64,000 nt of DNA from Acanthococcus lagerstroemiae. Taxonomy: Eukaryota > Arthropoda > Insecta > Hemiptera > Eriococcidae. Below the pieces are notes generated by a model. That model made no database searches. It worked only from the letters and a program-made list of their open reading frames with translations, and was not told the origin of the DNA. Shown piece by piece: positions 57,308 to 64,000 of the stretch. Made by a program: the position numbers and the translations under genes. The stretch lies in assembly GCA_031841125.1 (NCBI GenBank), contig CM063106.1, positions 67,010,101-67,074,100 on the forward strand, given 5' to 3'. Position 1 is the first letter of the stretch, and every line of letters begins with the position of its first letter.

Positions 57308-57551
57308 ATTGAAGCGTGTGGCCAAACAATGAGACAAGCGCCATCCTGGGCAAAATTGAGGTTTTTAGCGGAACATCAAGATTCGAGTCTCTTCACCTAT
57401 CATATCTGCGAGTCTGTTTCAAGTAAATGCCGCTAAATGTAGGTAAACGATTTTAGGTAAAAGCGCATGACCTGATTTTTTTAATAATGACTCTCCTACA
57501 CAATTCGGTAAGTGGTGCTTGGCTCGTTGTTCGGCCGCACGCTTCAATTAT
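57308..57551. mobile_element. MITE-like element with imperfect ~40-bp TIRs
   Basis: The left TTGAAGCGTGTGGCCAAACA and the right TGTTCGGCCGCACGCTTCAA are imperfect inverses, with weaker pairing further inward. The inside is about 160 bp and non-coding. No clear TSD. Confidence 0.65.
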
Positions 57552-57582
57552 AACTATATTTTTCTAATCAAACTGCAGTACT

Positions 57583-57799
57583 CCAGTGTTAGAAAAACAA
57601 ACGAGAACATGATAGGATTGAGAACGAGAACGGGAAACGGGGAATGAAAACAGGACCAAGGTGGGAACAAGAACAGGAATGGGAACGAGAACGGGAACGT
57701 TCATAATTTTAAGGAAAGGAAAACAAAGAACATGAATGAGAACCATGCAGTTAGAGAAGAACGAACGGAAACAATGATTTTTGCATTCTTCCACACTGC
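57583..57799. repeat. Third GAACGAGAAC-type element
   Basis: The ends CAGTGTTAGAAAAAC and ATTCTTCCACACTG are imperfect inverses. The inside repeats GAACGGGAAC/GAACAAGAAC and matches the inverse of the 56.26-kb element. CAGTG ends hint at hAT, but no 8-bp TSD is visible. Confidence 0.65.
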
Positions 57800-59035
57800 C
57801 GGTAACCAACATCAACAGATGAGAGGGACGATCAGTTGATCATAAGCGGAATTACTTCGTGGGTAGGTAATTATGGACTATGATCAGCTGATGGTTACAT
57901 TTACACACTACTACTTATGCACATGCTGTGAGATGTTGGTCACACTCTATAACACGAGCCCTAACGAAGCGCTGTAGAGGTCTATCATTCATATAAATTG
58001 TCTAAGGTTACATAGATTCATTGGTTATACCTACTCTGTTCACCAAAAGTTTGAAGTGACGTCAAGATTTGCGATCAACTTTCGGCGGTGCTCATGGAGC
58101 AAGAGAAGGTTAGCGATTCACGTTGAAGGCGCGTGATGAAAAATTTGACACAAAATCAATTTTCCTGCAAATCAGTAAAATAACTCTTTATTCTCGAAAC
58201 CAATAATACTTAATATAAAATACGCATCGAAATGTGAAGGTTGAATATTGCTAATACTTCAGGCAAGTGTGTCATTGCGTTTTTTCATGTACAGTATTTC
58301 GGCACCTTGTGACATCACTTCAAACTTTCAATGAACAGGCTATAATTCTTTAAATTAAGACGTCACATCGCGACTCCCTAAACTTGTTCTGATTCTTTTT
58401 ACCACTTGGGTGTGAATGTACTCTAAAACTTGCTGACATACCTGGTTCTACCTTTGTAAAACATAGGACAATAAGAATGAGCTGACATACTTGGTTATGA
58501 CTTCATCGTTTGTGACTACCAAATAATTTCATTTTGCAAATCTGACTCCTACAGCACGGAAAGCGTGAAAAATACCTATACAGAAGGAATACATCAACAA
58601 GATTTGTCCGACAGCATATCAGTCGAGTTGCAGTTACAGGTCTGCACCATGGTTGACTTTCTAACATTGTCGACATTTTTTGTTCAAAGTTCTTGTTGCA
58701 TACATGTTACAAATGTTACATACTAATGTCCTGCCCCGATGCGAGTTTCTTAGAAATGTCTTTTGTCACCTGCATTTCTATACATCCAGTACATGATTAT
58801 TTCAAAATCACATTCATTTTCTTATTATTATTTTCATAACTCACTTTCATTTTTTTCTCCTTCGATCGACCAGGCAGGACGTCCGTCGAGTTACAGTTAC
58901 AGCTTAGTGGTTGTCAGTTACAGTTTATGTTGTAGCACTATTGATGAGATCTGTATACCCTATTGATTGATCAATACACGCACTTTCTCTAACCACTCTC
59001 GTTTCTTTTGATTTCATATGCCTTTGCTTACTAAA
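57800..59035. other. Intronic stretch with one half of a weak inverted pair
   Basis: TTTCTCCTTCGATCGACCAG with GCAGGAC (58852-58880) is a diverged inverse of GTCCTGCCTTGCCGATCAAA (59471-59490). The GTCGAGTTRCAGTTACAG word occurs at 58622 and 58881. No gene. Confidence 0.35.
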
Positions 59036-59077
59036 CATCTCTCTCTCTCTCTCCGCGCACGCACACGCGCGCGTAAA
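59036..59077. repeat. (CT)n plus (CG/CA)n microsatellite
   Basis: A CT run passes into CGCGCACGCACACGCGCGCG, a mixed alternating purine-pyrimidine stretch. Confidence 0.9.
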
Positions 59078-59529
59078 ACTTGATAAATTTACATAAACGG
59101 TAACAGTAACTTATAACTGTATTCATGCCATACTTGTACCCTCACTATCAATTGTATGAATCAAATAACAATAACTGTATGTGTGAATGTGAATTAAATA
59201 ATAGTAATGTAACCATTACAATGTGTTAACTGTATTCTAATGGTTATGACGGCTCTGATTTATTCCATTAATTTCACATTTATTATTCTGCTTACTCCAT
59301 TCACTATTGTATTAATTCTTTTTCTTCATTCATTAGGACTACACGAGGCCATTCGAGATCAAAGAAATGAAGAAGTATATGTAGAGAAAGCGTGTGTATT
59401 TTATCAGTCAATAGTAAAAACAGATCTGGCTGAGAGTGTTAAGCTAAAACATTTATACTGTGACTAGACTAATGTCCTGCCTTGCCGATCAAAGGTGGAA
59501 AATAAGACAATGAGTAAGAAGAAGAGCGT

Positions 59530-60609
59530 GTTTTAGAAAATATCACATACCGAAGTACAGGTATGCAGACGACAAAAGACGTTGCTAGACGCATGCATCG
59601 TGTTATGCAAAAACTAGCTAGACAGGACGGTTCATACAAAATTATACATTCGAAAGCGGAGAATCGCTGCAACTTCTAGGGCAGGAGGGTCCAAAAAAGT
59701 CAACTACTCGTATCCGACTCATCTCGGTAATGATGTATTTGAAATTTGGGTGGAAGTGATCGATCGTTCGTGCCATTACCGCTTTTAGGATTGGAGGAAT
59801 AGGTGTATGTGACGAACTATCAATTTTTTTCTTCCTGAAGTGATATGATTAAGAATATGTAAGATATAAGTGCAAATTTCCGTAATTCAACGCCTCTTTT
59901 TAAAAAATGGCCATTTATGGGGACAGGGAATACAGCGTTTAAGAGTCCTTGCGAATTCTATATTTTCAATATTTAGTATTTCAGTAACCTTACTAAGTTT
60001 TCTAGCCTCCTAAATAAGATATTTTCCTTGTTTTCTTCCTCCTTCAAACAAAGTTTAAAAATAGTATCGCCTCCGCATTTAACAGGCATTATTTTTCTTT
60101 CATCGTTGCCATTCAAAGTGAAGAGGAAAACAAGTAAATAGCTACTTCCTGTTTCTGATACTCGGGAGACGTTGACATTATTTCTCGCCTTACTGGCAAA
60201 TCGCTTGACCTCCGTTTTAACTTCCGAATTACATTTCAGCGTTCTTCTCTCATCATGTTCTCGACAGTTATTGGAAAAATCAAATCGGGTATGCCTCGTG
60301 GGAAATCGTCCGAAGGTAATTCATCCTTTTTTCGATTTCCGTACTTCAACTTAGATTGTCTGCGGTTGACACGAAAAGGTTTTTTGTGAGCCGAAATTTA
60401 CTGAACCGAGGTCTCGGGATGGAAAGGTTCTGCGAAATCACGTTCACACTCCATTAATTCCATTTCAGCCGATAATTTGAGAATCTGCGAGGGCATAATC
60501 AGCTATTATTTATCTTATGAAGAGGAGAAAATGAAGGAAAATCGAAAACGATGACTGAGGTGTTACGTTGGCAAACCTTTGGGACTATTCCATTCAGTGT
60601 TTCAACTCC
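59530..60609. other. Intronic stretch
   Basis: From 60120 to 60520 it is non-repetitive with CG-containing words. No splice-bounded PC2 exon is visible. Confidence 0.35.
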
Positions 60610-60624
60610 AGGGGATTCACACAA

Positions 60625-60820
60625 AGGGGTCTGGTTGGCCGAGTAGATAGCGTGCTAGTCTCGGAATCCGAAGGTCCTGGGTTCGAGCTCACGTAGCAAC
60701 TTCGACCGAGGCCGGTTTTTCGGCAAGAAGTGAAAAGGGCTAACAGCCTCCCCCACGTCTATGAGATAATGCTCAAAAGGGCGGGTGTCAGGGCTCGGGT
60801 TGAGAGCAAAATTAGAAAAG
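60625..60820 (+). mobile_element. tRNA-derived SINE with 15-bp target-site duplication
   Basis: A perfect RNA polymerase III A box (TGGCCGAGTAG, 60636-60646) is followed 34 nt later by a B box with 8 of 9 consensus bases (GTTCGAGCT, 60681-60689). The head resembles a Ser/Leu-type tRNA. A body of about 110 bp follows, ending in an A-rich tail (AAAATTAGAAAAG). The whole is flanked by AGGGGATTCACACAA at 60610-60624 and 60821-60835. The perfect TSD indicates recent LINE-mediated insertion. Confidence 0.92.
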
Positions 60821-60835
60821 AGGGGATTCACACAA

Positions 60836-61601
60836 GTTCAGAGAGCTCAGGAAAAATTAGAAAATATTGCTGGCTAGAATTTTCCATAGCAACAATGCGC
60901 GTAGTAGATTCGACGCCTTCTAAATTTTAATCAGCGATAAGTCAACCACAGATTCAATCAGTGATTCACTGATATTTTCTGTTTGAAGCAGTGTGGACTT
61001 GCCTACTGAAAGCGGCTCACTCTATCTAAATCAGTGTTGCCATTTGTGTATATTGGCGACCTACGTGTCATCACGTGAAAACAAGTTAGATTGTACCCCA
61101 ACTAGTGAATCCGTAGTCTTGCCTTTCGAACAATTTTTTTTCTTTTGATATGTAATGATAATTATTTTATTTTAAATTGGATTTGGGTTTTGTTTGCGTC
61201 CATGTGTTGAGATATGCAGCAGAAACAATTTTTTTCTCTTTCTTCATAAAATTTCACTTTTTAATCATCTGTGACCAAATTGCTTTTGAAGTTTATATAC
61301 GTGATTTACATTTTAGTTAAAAATTTCAAAAAGAATCGTACTTACGGTATTCTATCGATAAATTACAATTAGTCTAATACTAGTTGACATTTCTGATGAA
61401 AACTGATGCAGTTTAATAACATAAAGAAGTACTGATCCAGTATTGGTATTGATCCTCTTTCAATCTCTCCAAATTGGTAAATGACATTAAAGTTTAGTGT
61501 ATTCAATGAATACCTCATAAAATGCGAATTTCAACATTTATGTAAACAGACATTATTGTATTGGTGCAGTTATAGTCCCACACATAGAGGTGAAACTAGT
61601 T
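60836..61601. other. Intronic stretch
   Basis: AT-rich; nothing recognised. Confidence 0.4.
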
Positions 61602-61609
61602 GAAGAATG

Positions 61610-62187
61610 CAGTGATGTCCCCATGAATTTTTTTGAGGGGGGGGGGCTCTAAATTATGAATAATTTCCCTCATTAAAGAAAACATCTCAGTTAAAGGTCA
61701 TATTCGCTTCAAAATAGGTCATCGTTTATAAATTCGCAATAAAACCGCAATAAATTTATAAAAAGTACAAAAAAAAGTATTTTCAACAAAATGGATTAAA
61801 ATTTAAAATAATTACAGACGTTACAGTGGGTACAAAGGTTTATTTAGTAAATACATTAAAAAAAAAATCCTGAGTATTTTTATCACTATCAGTGTGGTAG
61901 GTTAAGGAGACGTAAAAATGTAACAGCAAAAAAATATTATGCAACAATTAACAATACTATAAAATTACAACAGGGACCAATAGTAACGCTGAAGTCGGAC
62001 TTTTTTGCATTACACTTTTCAAAGTCTAATCATCGACTAGTATCTTGATGAATTTTTGATTTTACAAGACTGAATTTTGTTTATTTTAGGTAATTTCTCG
62101 AGGAGGGGCTGAGCCCTTCATCGATTTTCCTAAAAATTCTTGAGACGGGGCTGAGCTCCTGTAGCCTCCCCTATGGGAACATCCCTG
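61610..62187. mobile_element. hAT-like non-autonomous element, 578 bp
   Basis: The left end CAGTGATGTCCCCATG and the right end TATGGGAACATCCCTG are imperfect inverses. Flanks GAAGAATG (61602-61609) and GAAAAATG (62188-62195) match at 7 of 8 positions. A run of ten G follows the left end and related GGGGCT words precede the right end. No open frame of note. Confidence 0.78.
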
Positions 62188-62419
62188 GAAAAATGTATAT
62201 TGGGATCGAAAGTGGCTCAAAACAAGTCCGAATCAAAAGTGAATCACTAATCTAAAATAAAAATAATATGTAACTTCGTTTCTCCTTCGATCCTTTTTTC
62301 AAATTTGATCATCTCAGGATCTGTAAATTTGAAGAAGGTCCGCAGTGTTCATTTGACTCGTGTATGATGTAGACATAAAAGATACTGTAAAAAAGGGTAA
62401 CTTTGATAACTTTTTATCA

Positions 62420-62420
<1 letters not shown>

Positions 62421-62505
<85 letters not shown>
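62421..62505. repeat. (CT)n microsatellite, about 85 bp
   Basis: An almost uninterrupted CT dinucleotide run. The Arg-Glu frame through it on the minus strand is an artefact. Confidence 0.97.
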
Positions 62506-62508
<3 letters not shown>

Positions 62509-63099
62509 GCTTTGAATATTACGTACATATTACAAACTACTAATTGCCGAAAGAATGAATTTTTCAATTCATGATGTACTCCAGTAGGAGTGCTTAATGG
62601 GATAATTAAAGTTACCCCAGTTTTGGGGTAGTTTTGATCATCCCACTTTTTTTATCTAAACATAAATCTACATCACGAATATAACTACCTAGGCTAAACT
62701 TCAGCCAAATCGGTGTACAGGAAGTTGAAAAATGATTAAAAAAGGGCTAAAATATCATGAACAAGTGATTCGGAATTTAATATTTAATATTTTAAGATAA
62801 TATCTGTAAGAATTCACGGAGTCAGTATAAATTGAAAACGAAGGAGACGAGTAAAGATGCTTTAATTATAAAGAATCGAAACATAAGCGTCTTCCTCGGG
62901 TGGAGACTATACAGTAAAACATAAACGTGCGAGCGAATAAATACAACGTTGCTATCAAACGAGAGATACAATATTGATACCATCAATAATCGGGTTTTAC
63001 ATCCCGATCTGACAAAATTAGTGTCGTTCGACAGTTCGACATGTGTCGAACTATCGAAATCTTCGACTAAAGCTTTCTAATTGGCTGAAAATAAAGGGG

Positions 63100-63222
63100 C
63101 GGGACGAATAAATTTGATTGCTGTCGAATTACTGTCGAACAGTGTCGGAAGTTCGACTGAGTGGAACGAGTAAATTTGATTGCTGTCGAATTACTATCGA
63201 ACAGTGTCCGAAGTTAGGCTGA
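63100..63222 (+). repeat. Two tandem units of about 62 bp
   Basis: CGAATAAATTTGATTGCTGT...CGAACAGTGTCGGAAGTTCG is followed by a second copy beginning CGAGTAAATTTGATTGCTGT. GTCGAAC words also precede it near 63020-63065 in both orientations. Confidence 0.75.
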
Positions 63223-64000
63223 TCATCGAATATTCGTCAGCCGCATAGTGATGTGCAAAAGAATTGAGCTTTGAAGGTTGTCGTCGCGTCGGCGCCTTTA
63301 CACGTTTGCGAATATTCCCACGATCCTGTTTAGTAATAGGTACGAGTGTGTTATCTCGACTCCGGAGTCTGGAAGTGCGGAATAAGTGGTTTCAGTTAAA
63401 ATTTCATGCGTCGCTGAGTGGTTCAGTGGTTTAATATTCGTGAAGCGGATTTGCATGCACTGTTATTTATCGGTAAGTTATGTCACATTTTTGTCATTTA
63501 ATGGAATATTCAGTTACTAATTATTCTAGGAGTGGATCAATGAGGGAAGATAGGGGGAAAATTGCCCCTAGCCGGTCCACCGACCGTTTAAACAGTTTTT
63601 GCTTGACCCCTCAGACCCTATGTTTTTTCATTAAAATGTATGTACCTAATTTTGCGTCTGTGCATTTCTAGCGCCCTAATTGGGGAGGGGGCAGATTTTA
63701 CATTGTAGAACCAGGAATTTCCCAGTCAAAGCTTGAAGCTGTATTCAGTTATTCCTTGAACTCGAAATTCTTCTCCACATCGAAGGAGGATATAATTTGT
63801 AAGCGAATTATAAGATGATACGTCGATCAAAGTATATTGATTGGGTACATCTTGGAAACAGTAGACTGTTTCAGAGTGAAAGGGGTGTCCTAGAAGTCTG
63901 GTCCCACTATCTGATCATTTCGATTTCAGCAACTAAACCCGCGAACTGCAGAGTTTGCAGAACGGCAAGAAGGTACACAAAAATGTTCCGTGTGTCTGCC
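63223..64000 (+). other. Non-repetitive stretch with a promoter/first-exon-like segment
   Basis: From 63240 to 63471 the composition is richer in CG. GGTTTCAGTTAAAATT (about 63390) resembles an arthropod initiator, and TTATTTATCG|GTAAGT at about 63471 is a strong donor. A second possible exon, from the acceptor ATTTCAG near 63929 to GAAG|GTACAC, lies at the window end. Neither encodes recognisable PC2 sequence. Confidence 0.2.

Noticed and set aside
60626..60697. Functional tRNA gene
   Set aside because: The tRNA-like head lacks a complete cloverleaf and continues into a SINE body with an A-rich tail and TSDs.
62349..62567. Arg-Glu repeat protein
   Set aside because: It is the translation of a CT microsatellite.
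63929..63971. Next PC2 exon at the window end
   Set aside because: Acceptor- and donor-like signals exist, but the translation does not match the PC2 segment expected after KFNY.
1..64000. Bacterial-type features (operons, CRISPR arrays, riboswitches, ribosome binding sites)
   Set aside because: Spliced exons, LINEs, SINE and MITEs show that this is animal nuclear DNA; no direct-repeat array of CRISPR type is present.

Overview
The window is animal nuclear DNA, most likely from an insect; I cannot fix the order or species. Two short exons on the + strand, at 36126-36372 and 53474-53511, encode consecutive pieces of neuroendocrine convertase 2 (PC2/PCSK2; amontillado in Drosophila). The first covers the end of the prodomain, the prodomain cleavage site and the start of the peptidase domain up to the catalytic aspartate. 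The second is a 38-nt exon that continues the same reading frame. The intron between them is about 17.1 kb. More than 36 kb upstream and 10 kb downstream is apparently intronic or flanking sequence. Only 285 nt of the 64 kb is securely coding for this gene. I find no exon for the preceding prodomain or for the following catalytic-His segment. || The rest is mostly mobile DNA. Non-LTR retrotransposon remnants are frequent: a long but frame-broken RTE-like copy at 22.7-25.65 kb (minus), a related copy at 45.1-46.8 kb (minus), a further 3' half at 50.5-51.5 kb (minus), an I/jockey-like copy at 48.13-50.48 kb (plus) split by another element, and shorter pieces near 1.2, 1.8, 4.2, 5.5, 14.3, 26.8, 29, 34.1 and 34.7 kb. 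Several hAT-type elements have terminal inverted repeats (TIRs) and 8-bp target-site duplications (TSDs): 28.98, 32.57, 36.80, 43.82 and 61.61 kb. The 32.57 kb element keeps a truncated transposase N-terminus. Two very large fold-back elements lie at 11.06-12.97 and 21.11-22.38 kb. A tRNA-derived SINE with a 15-bp TSD lies at 60.6 kb. || Several structures stand out. A hammerhead-ribozyme-like core occurs twice, at 36.67 kb (minus) and 42.88 kb (plus); the second copy sits at the tip of a perfect 46-bp inverted repeat, a setting that recalls Penelope-like retroelements. Some elements have arms built from degenerate short tandem repeats that reverse orientation at a midpoint (37.5-38.7, 42.5-44.9, 52.9-53.2 and 56.3-57.8 kb). 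A roughly 200-bp periodic motif occurs near 2.5-3.5 kb and related words near 39-40.6 kb. || Two minus-strand open frames could be exons of unrecognised genes nested in or beside the convertase locus: 20673-20957 (94 codons) and 742-917 (acidic C-terminal tail). Non-repetitive islands near 6.3-6.7, 7.3-8.1, 14.7-15.3, 47.4-47.8, 54.7-55.2 and 60.1-60.5 kb look unlike the repeats and are candidate intronic regulatory DNA, with no direct evidence beyond composition.
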